29,554 nt of DNA from Leptolinea sp964424035 (GTDB taxonomy: Bacteria > Chloroflexota > Anaerolineae > Anaerolineales > Anaerolineaceae): contig CAYRHB010000034.1 of NCBI GenBank assembly GCA_964424035.1, positions 1-29,554 of the forward strand, written 5' to 3'. The position numbers were made by a program, and so were the translations under genes. Shown here in pieces: positions 23,471 through 29,554 of this stretch. The first letter of the stretch is position 1. Every line of letters starts with the position of its first letter. The notes beneath the pieces were generated by a model. That model saw nothing but the letters and a program-made list of their open reading frames with translations. It did no database searches and was not told where the DNA came from.

Positions 23471-23488
23471 CTCTGCCTGAAATACACT
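23460..23488 (+). promoter_or_regulatory. Promoter of the cob operon
   Basis: Perfect TTGACA (23460-23465), 17-base spacer, then TACACT (23483-23488). The predicted start is near 23495, which leaves a leader of about 227 bases before cobT. Confidence 0.6.
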
Positions 23489-23615
23489 TATCGCGTTCCA
23501 GGGTCTTTCTACAGGGAAAAAAGGAGGCTGGTGAACCGGGGATTTTAGATTATCCATTACTGTGCCACAATTCTGACCGTTTTTTTCCACCTAAATCATG
23601 ATACCCCCAGTGGAA

Positions 23616-23700
23616 CGGTTGGTCGCCGTCCCGGACCGGGATGGAAGGTTTTTTTATCATGTCTGCATATACCAACCGACTGGCGGACCGGACGGTTCTT
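23616..23700 (+). promoter_or_regulatory. Attenuator-like structured leader of the cob operon
   Basis: A terminator-like hairpin, CCGTCCCG (23626-23633) with CGGGATGG (23637-23644), is followed by AAGG and seven T residues (23649-23655). It is enclosed by CGGTTGGT (23616-23623) and ACCAACCG (23671-23678). Two downstream arms can instead pair with the terminator's left half: GGACGG (23690-23695) with CCGTCC (23626-23631), and GGCGGACC (23682-23689, one bulge) with GGTCGCC (23621-23627). Such exclusive pairings suggest a switch. The conserved boxes of the cobalamin riboswitch were not found upstream. Confidence 0.45.
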
Positions 23701-23721
23701 TTGTGAAAGGAAATATCCCTC

Positions 23722-24765
23722 ATGCTTCACCTCCCTCCAATACCGGCTCCTGATCTTGAATCAGCCCAAAGTGCCCGTGAACGGCAAAACAAATTAACCA
23801 AACCCGCCGGGAGTCTCGGGCGTCTGGAAGAACTCTCCATCCAGATTGCCGCCATCCAGGGCACAGCAAAACCCGATGTCTCCCGTAGAGCCGTTGTGGT
23901 TATGGCCGGCGATCACGGTGTAACGAGGGAAGGAGTCAGCGCATATCCGGCGGATGTGACGCCGCAAATGGTCCAAAATTTCCTTAACGGGGGAGCCGCC
24001 ATCAATGTCCTGGCCCGGCAGGCCAACGCGCGGGTCAGTGTGGTGGATATGGGGGTGGCTGTCGACTTTCCTTCCGGATCAGGTGTTATCAACGCCAAAC
24101 TGGGTTATGGGACCGGAAATATCGCCCGTGAGCCGGCGATGACCCGCCAACAGGCAGAACAATCGATTACAAAAGGAATAGAGATTGCCCGCCAGGAAAT
24201 CGACTGTGGGCTCGATTTGATAGCCACCGGTGATATGGGCATTGGAAATACGACGCCTTCATCCGCCATGGCTGCCGTGTTCTCGGGTCAACCGGTTGAA
24301 AAGGTTACCGGTCGCGGAACGGGTGTGGATGATGCGGGACTCGCCGCGAAAACATCCATCATTCAGCAGGCGATCAATGTGAACCAACCGGACAGGAACG
24401 ATCCGTTGGATGTACTGGCAAAAGTCGGTGGATTCGAGATCGGCGGATTGGCCGGCTTGATCATCGGCTCTGCCTCCATGCGGGTTCCGGTGGTGATTGA
24501 CGGGTTTATATCCACCGCAGCAGCCCTGCTGGCATTTGAACTGGAACCCGCGGTCAAACCATATCTGATCTCCGCCCACCGTTCTGTCGAAAGCGGTCAC
24601 AGGGTGATGCTTGAAAAGATCGGCCTGGAACCGTTGATGGATTTCAACCTGCGTCTGGGTGAAGGGACGGGGGCGGTACTGGCTTTTCATATTATTGAGG
24701 CGGCTGTGCGTATACTTAATGAGATGTCCACATTTGAAGATGCCGGTGTTTCAGAAAAAGGATGA
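23722..24765 (+). CDS. cobT: Nicotinate-nucleotide--dimethylbenzimidazole phosphoribosyltransferase
   Basis: A 347-residue enzyme that activates the lower-ligand base of cobamides by moving phosphoribose from nicotinate mononucleotide onto dimethylbenzimidazole or a related base. N-terminal KPAGSLGRLEELSIQIA and VVMAGDHGV are typical, GDMGIGNTTPSSA marks the central part, and LRLGEGTGA near the C-terminus holds the catalytic Glu314. Length is normal. AAAGGA lies before the ATG. It leads a four-gene cluster; the next gene overlaps its stop by ATGA. Which base it prefers cannot be read from sequence alone. Confidence 0.96.
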   Translation: MLHLPPIPAPDLESAQSARERQNKLTKPAGSLGRLEELSIQIAAIQGTAKPDVSRRAVVVMAGDHGVTREGVSAYPADVTPQMVQNFLNGGAAINVLARQANARVSVVDMGVAVDFPSGSGVINAKLGYGTGNIAREPAMTRQQAEQSITKGIEIARQEIDCGLDLIATGDMGIGNTTPSSAMAAVFSGQPVEKVTGRGTGVDDAGLAAKTSIIQQAINVNQPDRNDPLDVLAKVGGFEIGGLAGLIIGSASMRVPVVIDGFISTAAALLAFELEPAVKPYLISAHRSVESGHRVMLEKIGLEPLMDFNLRLGEGTGAVLAFHIIEAAVRILNEMSTFEDAGVSEKG

Positions 24766-25487
24766 AATACTTACAACTTGCCTTCTCATTTTTGACCATA
24801 CTACCCGTTGGTCCACAGCAAAAATCCGAACCGGGTGATACCGGCCGGGCGGCTGTCTGGTTTCCATGGGTGGGGGTTGTTGTGGGGTTCATCACATTTG
24901 TGGGATGGGGATTCTTTGATTTGGTCCTGCCGGTGATACCCGCCACGGTGCTTACGCTGGCGTTATGGGTCATTCTGACCGGCGGTCTTCACCTGGACGG
25001 TCTGGCGGATTGCTGCGATGGTCTGCTCTCAGCAGCCAGCAAGGACCGCCGATTGAAAATAATGGCCGACCCGCATATTGGCGCTTTCGGGATGATCGGG
25101 CTTGTCCTGTTCCTTCTTTTGAAGGTATCCGTGCTTTCCTATATCCCCTCCACAAGGATATTCCATGTACTGCTCCTCGCCCCGACATTCAGCCGGTGGC
25201 TGGTATTGCTGGCTGCATTGCAACCACTCGCGCAACCCGAAGGCATGGCTGCCGATTTTTCTCTGGGGCTGTCAAATACTTCCATCGCAGCTGCTGCCGT
25301 CATCCCAATTGCCCTTATCTTTTGGGGTGGTTGGAATTCGTTGCTGGCTGTTGTGCTGGCATCACTGGCGATTGCGAGCATTGTTGCCTTCGCCCGATCA
25401 CGCATTGGCGGGATGACCGGTGATGTTTTCGGTTTGATCATCGAAGTTTCAGAGCTGGTTATTTTAATGACCTATGCTGCCCTCTGA
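24762..25487 (+). CDS. cobS: Adenosylcobinamide-GDP ribazoletransferase (cobalamin synthase)
   Basis: A 241-residue integral membrane enzyme that joins adenosylcobinamide-GDP to alpha-ribazole (or its phosphate), the last nucleotide-loop step. The family hallmark GGLHLDGLADCCDGLLSA lies at about 74-91 with the metal-binding D79-G-L-A-D83, followed by KIMADPHIGAFG (99-110). Several hydrophobic segments follow, and RIGGMTGDVFG near the C-terminus is also characteristic. Start and cobT stop overlap as ATGA, and its end overlaps the next gene by 14 bases. Confidence 0.95.
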   Translation: MKYLQLAFSFLTILPVGPQQKSEPGDTGRAAVWFPWVGVVVGFITFVGWGFFDLVLPVIPATVLTLALWVILTGGLHLDGLADCCDGLLSAASKDRRLKIMADPHIGAFGMIGLVLFLLLKVSVLSYIPSTRIFHVLLLAPTFSRWLVLLAALQPLAQPEGMAADFSLGLSNTSIAAAAVIPIALIFWGGWNSLLAVVLASLAIASIVAFARSRIGGMTGDVFGLIIEVSELVILMTYAAL

Positions 25488-26271
25488 CCTCCCATTCCGC
25501 ATTGGTACCACTTCATACATCATTCCGGATGACATTTTGCCCAATGTCCGGTATCTCGCCGGTAAAGTTCAGGATGTCCAACTGGTCCTGTTTGAGCTGG
25601 AGGATGAACAAAACAATTTGCCCGATCCAGCGCAGGTAGCCGAATTGAATACGATTGCCGCGCAGGCAGATCTAACGTACACGGTGCATCTGCCGCTTGA
25701 TCTACGACTTGCCGGGCAAGACGGAGAAATCCATGCGTCTTTGCGAAAAGCCCGGCGGGTGATTGAAGCCACAAGGGGTCTTTCACCCCGCGCCTATATC
25801 GTCCATCTGGACGGCAGGGATGAAAAAGATAGCGATGATATCACGACCCTGCAGCACTGGCAGGAACAGGCTGTACGTTCTGTCGAATATGTTTCGAGGT
25901 TGGCTGGAGATGCCAAACTGCTGGCTGTCGAGAATCTAGAAAAGTATCCGGTTGCTTTTAATGATGAGGTGATTTATCGCAGTGGATGTTCCCGCTGCAT
26001 TGATATCGGTCATCTGTGGTTGGATGGTCAAGATCCAACTGTGTTCTTTCACGGACGTATTGAACAAACAAAAACCATGCATATCCACGGGATCAACGGG
26101 CGGGACCATAAATCCCTCCGGCATATGCAGCCGGAACAATTGGACGTTGTATTCCGTCAACTAATTGAATACCCGTTTAGCGGTATATTAACCATCGAGG
26201 TTTTCTCGGAAGATGATCTTTTGACCTCAATGGAAGCAATTACTCAGAGTATCCATCGGGTTTGGAGATAG
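25474..26271 (+). CDS. cbiR: CbiR-like cobamide-remodelling phosphodiesterase (AP-endonuclease-2 superfamily)
   Basis: A 265-residue TIM-barrel protein of the xylose-isomerase-like/AP-endonuclease-2 superfamily. Its start, PFRIGTTSYIIPDDILPNVR, and QLVLFE match what I recall of CbiR, which cuts the nucleotide loop of existing cobamides so that the lower ligand can be exchanged. Likely metal ligands are Glu41, His72, His111, Glu153, Asp177 and His180 (DIGH), His203/His205 (MHIHG), and Glu242. It is embedded between cobS and cobU and overlaps cobS by 14 bases, which strongly supports a role in cobamide metabolism. Without an alignment it could still be a different sugar-phosphate isomerase-like enzyme. 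Confidence 0.75.
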   Translation: MLPSDLPFRIGTTSYIIPDDILPNVRYLAGKVQDVQLVLFELEDEQNNLPDPAQVAELNTIAAQADLTYTVHLPLDLRLAGQDGEIHASLRKARRVIEATRGLSPRAYIVHLDGRDEKDSDDITTLQHWQEQAVRSVEYVSRLAGDAKLLAVENLEKYPVAFNDEVIYRSGCSRCIDIGHLWLDGQDPTVFFHGRIEQTKTMHIHGINGRDHKSLRHMQPEQLDVVFRQLIEYPFSGILTIEVFSEDDLLTSMEAITQSIHRVWR

Positions 26272-26274
26272 ACC

Positions 26275-26817
26275 ATGGCATCAAAATTGACATTAATTCT
26301 TGGTGGGGCGCGCAGTGGAAAGAGCGCTTTTGCCCAGGAGCTGGCAAAGCAAAACGGCGGGCGTGTATTGTATATTGCGACAGCCCGAGTGATGGATGAT
26401 GAAATGGAACGGCGGGTTGCCCTGCACAAAGCCAACCGCCCTTCCTCCTGGGAAACACTGGAATTACCCGAAAAGGTCTGTGCGGGTTTGAAAGATATTG
26501 CATCGTCATTTGACAGTTATCTGATGGATTGTGTGACCATGTTGTTGAATGAATCCTTCCTGATGCTCCCTGATGAAGCTGATGAAGTTGAGATGGTGGA
26601 AGCAGCAGAAGCCACAGTTAATGACCTTGTGAAAGCCATCAACGCTCATTCAGTTCACTGGATCCTGGTCAGCAATGAAGTTGGCATGGGTATCGTGCCT
26701 GATACTCTGATGGGACGCGTCTTTCGCGATATTCAAGGACGTGCCAACCAGCAACTTGCCGCGATGGCTGATGATGTCTATTTGCTTACAGCCGGTATTC
26801 CGATAAAAATAAAATGA
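26275..26817 (+). CDS. cobU: Adenosylcobinamide kinase / adenosylcobinamide-phosphate guanylyltransferase
   Basis: A 180-residue bifunctional enzyme that phosphorylates adenosylcobinamide and then transfers GMP from GTP, giving adenosylcobinamide-GDP for CobS. The P-loop GGARSGKS is at 10-17, and RRVALHKANRP holds His51, which corresponds to the guanylylated histidine of characterised CobU. NEVGMGIVPDTLMGRVFRD (134-152) and the end VYLLTAGIPIKIK are typical. It starts 3 bases after the CbiR stop. The CobC-like phosphatase is not in the window. Confidence 0.95.
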   Translation: MASKLTLILGGARSGKSAFAQELAKQNGGRVLYIATARVMDDEMERRVALHKANRPSSWETLELPEKVCAGLKDIASSFDSYLMDCVTMLLNESFLMLPDEADEVEMVEAAEATVNDLVKAINAHSVHWILVSNEVGMGIVPDTLMGRVFRDIQGRANQQLAAMADDVYLLTAGIPIKIK

Positions 26818-26868
26818 ACGTTCGCGCATAAAAAATGTATAAGAATCCGGGAAACAACAGTTTTTCTA

Positions 26869-26897
26869 TTGAATTTTATACAATTGCGTGCTATATT
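26869..26897 (+). promoter_or_regulatory. Promoter of the FmdB-like gene
   Basis: TTGAAT (26869-26874), 17-base spacer, TATATT (26892-26897), a good sigma-70 match. Transcription should start near 26904, about 42 bases before the ATG at 26946. This argues against the upstream TTG at 26904 as the start codon. Confidence 0.65.
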
Positions 26898-26945
26898 CAC
26901 TAGTTGAATAAGAAAGGTCCTCAGTTCGATTGGAGGTTGTCAGCT

Positions 26946-27245
26946 ATGCCCGTATATACCTATCGGTGTGAAAGTTGCGGGGTTCAATTTGAAAGAACCC
27001 AGAAATTCAGCGATGCCCCTTTGACCCGCTGCCCTGAATGCGGGAAGAAAGAATTGCGAAAAGTGTACACTCCGGTCGGAATTGTGTTCAAAGGTTCCGG
27101 ATTCTATGCCACAGACCATAGATCCCCTTCAGGCCAGAGCCGGTTGAGCGGAAATCACCCGGAAGAGAAATCCACTCCTTCTGAGAGCAAACCCGCCGAG
27201 ACCGCATCCAAACCGGCAGAAACCACAACCGCAACAGGTTCATAG
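26946..27245 (+). CDS. FmdB-family zinc-ribbon protein
   Basis: A 99-residue protein with an N-terminal zinc ribbon: MPVYTYRCESC with Cys8 and Cys11, then RCPECGK with another Cys pair near 30 and 33. KVYTPVGIVFKGSGFY and TDHRS follow, which is the standard core of FmdB-type proteins. The C-terminal third is Ser/Glu/Lys/Pro/Thr-rich and probably disordered, with a near repeat of SKPAET. The ATG has TTGGAGG 9 bases ahead. The family is often called a regulatory protein, but its molecular role is poorly known. Confidence 0.88.
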   Translation: MPVYTYRCESCGVQFERTQKFSDAPLTRCPECGKKELRKVYTPVGIVFKGSGFYATDHRSPSGQSRLSGNHPEEKSTPSESKPAETASKPAETTTATGS

Positions 27246-27268
27246 ATATTTCATTAACGAAACTTTTT

Positions 27269-27298
27269 ACGGGAGCTCATGGCTCCCGTTTTCTTTTT
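27269..27298 (+). terminator. Intrinsic terminator of the FmdB-like gene
   Basis: ACGGGAGC (27269-27276) pairs perfectly with GCTCCCGT (27282-27289) around TCATG, followed by TTTTCTTTTT. This is a textbook rho-independent terminator 23 bases past the stop. Confidence 0.88.
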
Positions 27299-27339
27299 GG
27301 AAGTGAATGGTACAATTTATTTTTTATTGGAGGTTTAAC

Positions 27340-27474
27340 ATGTCAGGAAAAAATCCGGCACGTTCTGTCATGTCAGCTGAACAACGAAGACGAAAGACCC
27401 AACAGATCGTTTTCAGTATTCTGGCCATTATCATAATACTTTCATGGGTCATAACACTCATCGCACCGGTCTAA
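27340..27474 (+). CDS. 44-residue single-pass membrane protein
   Basis: A short gene of 44 residues. It starts at ATG after a strong TTGGAGG ribosome site with 7-base spacing. The first half is basic and polar (MSGKNPARSVMSAEQRRRKT), and the second half is one strong membrane helix (IVFSILAIIIILSWVITLIA) that ends PV. By the positive-inside rule the N-terminus should stay in the cytoplasm. A TACAAT -10-like sequence lies at 27311-27316, right after the FmdB terminator, so it probably has its own promoter. Function is unknown. Confidence 0.75.
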   Translation: MSGKNPARSVMSAEQRRRKTQQIVFSILAIIIILSWVITLIAPV

Positions 27475-27532
27475 CCGTTGTGATACTGCGAAGATCCATT
27501 CACATCCACCTCAATGGTGAAAGGTTGATCAT

Positions 27533-28531
27533 TTGAAACGCTGGCAATTCTGGGTGGGACTGCTGATCAGTATTGTATTCCTGTATTTTGCCCTGCGGGG
27601 ATTGCATCTTGAAAGGGTGTGGGAATCGCTTAAAACAGCCCAATATCTATGGTTGATCCCCGGGGTGCTGGTGTATTTCCTGGGGGTATGGGTGCGGGCC
27701 TGGCGCTGGCATTATCTGCTTCGACCGCTGAAATCGATATCCACGGGGAAGATGTTCCCCATTGTGACAATCGGGTATATGGGAAACAACATCTACCCGG
27801 CTAGAGCGGGCGAAGTTCTGCGGGCTGTGGTGTTAAAAAAACATGAAGGCGTTCCCATTTCCGCCTCGCTGGCGACAGTTTTCATAGAGCGCGTATTCGA
27901 TGGCGTTGTCATGCTGGGTTTCGTTTTTCTCAACCTACCGGAACTGACCCGTCTGAATTCAGACTCAGGTTTTGTCGGCAGTATCCAGAGTTTATCCATC
28001 TGGGGAGCTGTCGCATTTATTGGCGCGTTGGTTGTGTTCCTGCTGGCAGCCGCCTACCCGGCCGCGAGTGAACGATTGATTGAAACAGTTTTCATCCGTT
28101 TTTTCCCTGAACGCTTCCGTGCCAAGGTGCTGGACCTATCGCGCCGTTTCCTCTCCGGCCTGGAAGCATTACGGAGTCCACGCGAAGCCCTGATGGTTTT
28201 CTTTACCTCGGTTCTGATCTGGCTGTTGGAAACCGGCAAGTACTGGTTTGTGATGCACGCATTCCCCTTCGAGGTCAGCTTTTTCGCCCTGATGCTCATG
28301 AACGGTATCGTCAACCTTGCCACCACCCTGCCATCAGCGCCCGGCTATGTAGGCACGTTTGACGCGCCCGGGATCGCATTGTTAAGCGCGTATGGCGTAT
28401 CCGGTGAAATTGCAGCCGGTTACACCCTTCTTTTGCATGTGGCCCTGTGGCTTCCCATTACTGCCCTGGGTGCGTATTATTTTGCCCGTGAAGGCATGAA
28501 ATGGGACATAAAACCGGAGATAACCGAATGA
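27533..28531 (+). CDS. Lysylphosphatidylglycerol-synthase TM region / UPF0104 membrane protein
   Basis: A 332-residue polytopic membrane protein of the LPG synthase transmembrane (UPF0104/AglD-like) family. Features: a first helix (about 7-24), VWVRAWRWHYLLRPL at 52-66, the family's most conserved block GNNIYPARAGEVLRAVVL (about 84-101), FIERVFDGVVML near 121-132, and LPSAPGYVGTFDAPGIALL near the C-terminus. The lysyltransferase domain of MprF is absent, so a lipid-flipping or lipid-carrier role is more likely. The start is TTG with AAAGG ahead; no in-frame ATG fits. It overlaps the next gene by ATGA, which suggests a shared pathway for a lipid or isoprenoid-linked product. Confidence 0.85.
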   Translation: MKRWQFWVGLLISIVFLYFALRGLHLERVWESLKTAQYLWLIPGVLVYFLGVWVRAWRWHYLLRPLKSISTGKMFPIVTIGYMGNNIYPARAGEVLRAVVLKKHEGVPISASLATVFIERVFDGVVMLGFVFLNLPELTRLNSDSGFVGSIQSLSIWGAVAFIGALVVFLLAAAYPAASERLIETVFIRFFPERFRAKVLDLSRRFLSGLEALRSPREALMVFFTSVLIWLLETGKYWFVMHAFPFEVSFFALMLMNGIVNLATTLPSAPGYVGTFDAPGIALLSAYGVSGEIAAGYTLLLHVALWLPITALGAYYFAREGMKWDIKPEITE

Positions 28532-29554
28532 GAATTGCGATCATTGGCTGTGGAATGGCGGGGATGTCAGCCGCATTTGATCTAAAAAACGCCGGGCATG
28601 ATGTTGAAATCTTTGAATCCGCCTCTGAACCCGGTGGTCTGGCCGGTGGATTCAAGGAACCGGAATGGGCATGGTCGCTCGAAAAGTTTTATCACCACTG
28701 GTTCCTTTCGGATAAATACATGTTCGGGCTGATCGATGAACTGGGATGGCGCGACCGGGTTGTCATCAAACAACCCAAGACGGTCATGTACCACAAGGGG
28801 CAATTCTACCCATTTGATTCGATCCCGGCAGCCATTTTATATCCAGGCCTTGGCTGGGGAATTAATAAGATCCGGTTTGGCCTGGCCACCCTGTATATCC
28901 GCCTGACACGCAACTGGAAGCCGATGGAAAACACGACAGTGGACAACTGGATGCGTAAATGGGCTGGTGAGACAGCCTACAACCAGATGTGGCTGCCCAT
29001 GCTGGATGGGAAGTTTGGTGAACGGTTTGCCCGGCAGGTCAATATGGCCTGGATGTGGGCGCGCCTTCACAGCCGGACCACAAAATTGGCAACTTTTGAG
29101 GGGGGATTCCAGGCTTTTGCGAATTCCTTCGCAGCCGAACTGCAAAAACGCGGTGTCATCATCCATTTCAATACACCGATAAGCGGGATACAACCTGAAG
29201 AAAACGGCGGGCTTTCAGTATCCAGCCCGGACCGGAAGCGGGATTTCGACCGCTGTCTGGTGACTGTGTCACCGGCATTAATGGCCAGAATGGCCCCCGC
29301 CCTGCCCGAGGATTACCTTCAGGGACTCCTGAATCTGAAAAGCCTGGGAGCGGTAGTGATGGTTCTGTCCATCAAACATCCGCTTTCAACAAAGGGATAC
29401 TACTGGTTCAACCTTCCCAAGTCAGCCGGTTTTCCATTCCTCGCTCTGGTGGAGCACACCAATTTCTTGGCCAAAGAACATTACAACGGTGACCACCTTT
29501 TGTATTGCGGTGATTACCTCGAAACCGACCATGAATACTTCAACCTCAGCCAGG
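28528..29554 (+). CDS. FAD-dependent oxidoreductase, amine-oxidase / protoporphyrinogen-oxidase-like (partial)
   Basis: The first 342 residues of a flavoprotein, cut by the window end. MRIAIIGCGMAGMSAAFDL is the dinucleotide-binding fold with G-x-G-x-x-G, EIFESASEPGGLAGGF follows with the Glu that binds the ribose and the GG doublet, and a later FEGGFQAFANSFAAEL matches the substrate-binding half of this family. EKFYHHWFLSD near residue 51 is a distinctive element. The family includes phytoene desaturases, protoporphyrinogen oxidases and sugar mutase relatives. Coupling to a flippase-like protein suggests a lipid or glycan precursor as substrate, but that is inference only. Confidence 0.82.
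   Translation, partial: MRIAIIGCGMAGMSAAFDLKNAGHDVEIFESASEPGGLAGGFKEPEWAWSLEKFYHHWFLSDKYMFGLIDELGWRDRVVIKQPKTVMYHKGQFYPFDSIPAAILYPGLGWGINKIRFGLATLYIRLTRNWKPMENTTVDNWMRKWAGETAYNQMWLPMLDGKFGERFARQVNMAWMWARLHSRTTKLATFEGGFQAFANSFAAELQKRGVIIHFNTPISGIQPEENGGLSVSSPDRKRDFDRCLVTVSPALMARMAPALPEDYLQGLLNLKSLGAVVMVLSIKHPLSTKGYYWFNLPKSAGFPFLALVEHTNFLAKEHYNGDHLLYCGDYLETDHEYFNLSQ

Larger units (their letters stand above)
23353..23721. other. Divergent regulatory region and cob operon leader
   Basis: A 369-base gap without a gene. From left to right it holds the upstream region of the small minus-strand gene, a palindrome overlapping a plus-strand promoter (23456-23488), a leader of about 227 bases with two runs of seven T residues (23580-23586 and 23649-23655), nested inverted repeats, and the cobT ribosome site AAAGGA (23706-23711). 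Confidence 0.7.

Noticed and set aside
23500..23640. Classical cobalamin riboswitch in the cobT leader
   Set aside because: AGGGAA and GGTGAA occur, but 11 bases apart instead of 3-4, and the CCCGCCACTG and AGCCAGGAGACC boxes are missing.
1..29554. CRISPR arrays, insertion sequences, prophage genes, toxin-antitoxin pairs
   Set aside because: No regularly spaced repeats, transposase, phage structural genes or paired toxin-antitoxin frames were found on reading both strands.

Overview
The window looks like the chromosome of an anaerobic, monoderm bacterium of the Chloroflexota, most likely the class Anaerolineae. This is inferred from gene style (a very large Pro/Thr-linker WD40 lipoprotein, a CUT1 sugar transporter without its ATPase, cobamide salvage) and not from a phylogenetic marker. 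No phage, insertion sequence, CRISPR array or plasmid module was seen.

Layout. 93-4986 (+): sugar-binding protein, two CUT1 permeases and a cytoplasmic GH51 alpha-L-arabinofuranosidase, with RNA hairpins between the genes; this is an arabino-oligosaccharide uptake and hydrolysis operon. 4991-8513 (-): a tandem HD / HD-GYP phosphohydrolase with its own promoter, preceded by a radical SAM enzyme whose stop codon overlaps the start of a nitroreductase-family flavoenzyme. 8745-10020 (+): a TSUP-family permease and a small membrane protein. 10403-14461 (-): a 1352-residue WD40-repeat lipoprotein. 14808-15022 (-): tRNA-Ser(GCT) and tRNA-Ser(TGA). 15093-19509 (-): guaA, then a membrane protein with a Gly/Asn-rich insert, then a vWA-like/TM/FHA-like protein, as one tight operon. 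19601-23025 (+): pstS-pstC-pstA-pstB phosphate transporter, divergent from guaA. 23089-23352 (-): a small unknown protein. 23722-26817 (+): cobT-cobS-cbiR-cobU, behind a promoter and a roughly 227-nt structured leader. 26946-28531 (+): an FmdB-type zinc ribbon, a 44-residue single-TM protein and an LPG-synthase-TM/flippase-like protein. 28528 to the window end (+): an FAD-dependent oxidoreductase that is cut off.

How the genes work together. The arabinose module imports and hydrolyses plant-derived oligosaccharides. The cob cluster holds nucleotide-loop assembly (CobU, CobS, CobT) plus a CbiR-like phosphodiesterase and no corrin-ring genes, so it fits salvage and lower-ligand remodelling of imported cobamides better than de novo synthesis. 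The guaA operon links GMP synthesis to two surface or signalling proteins of unknown role.

The least explained parts are the coupled radical SAM/nitroreductase pair, the WD40 lipoprotein, the vWA-like/FHA-like protein in which both binding sites look degenerate, and the competing RNA structures in the cob leader. All positions and motifs were read by eye; no alignment or folding program was run.
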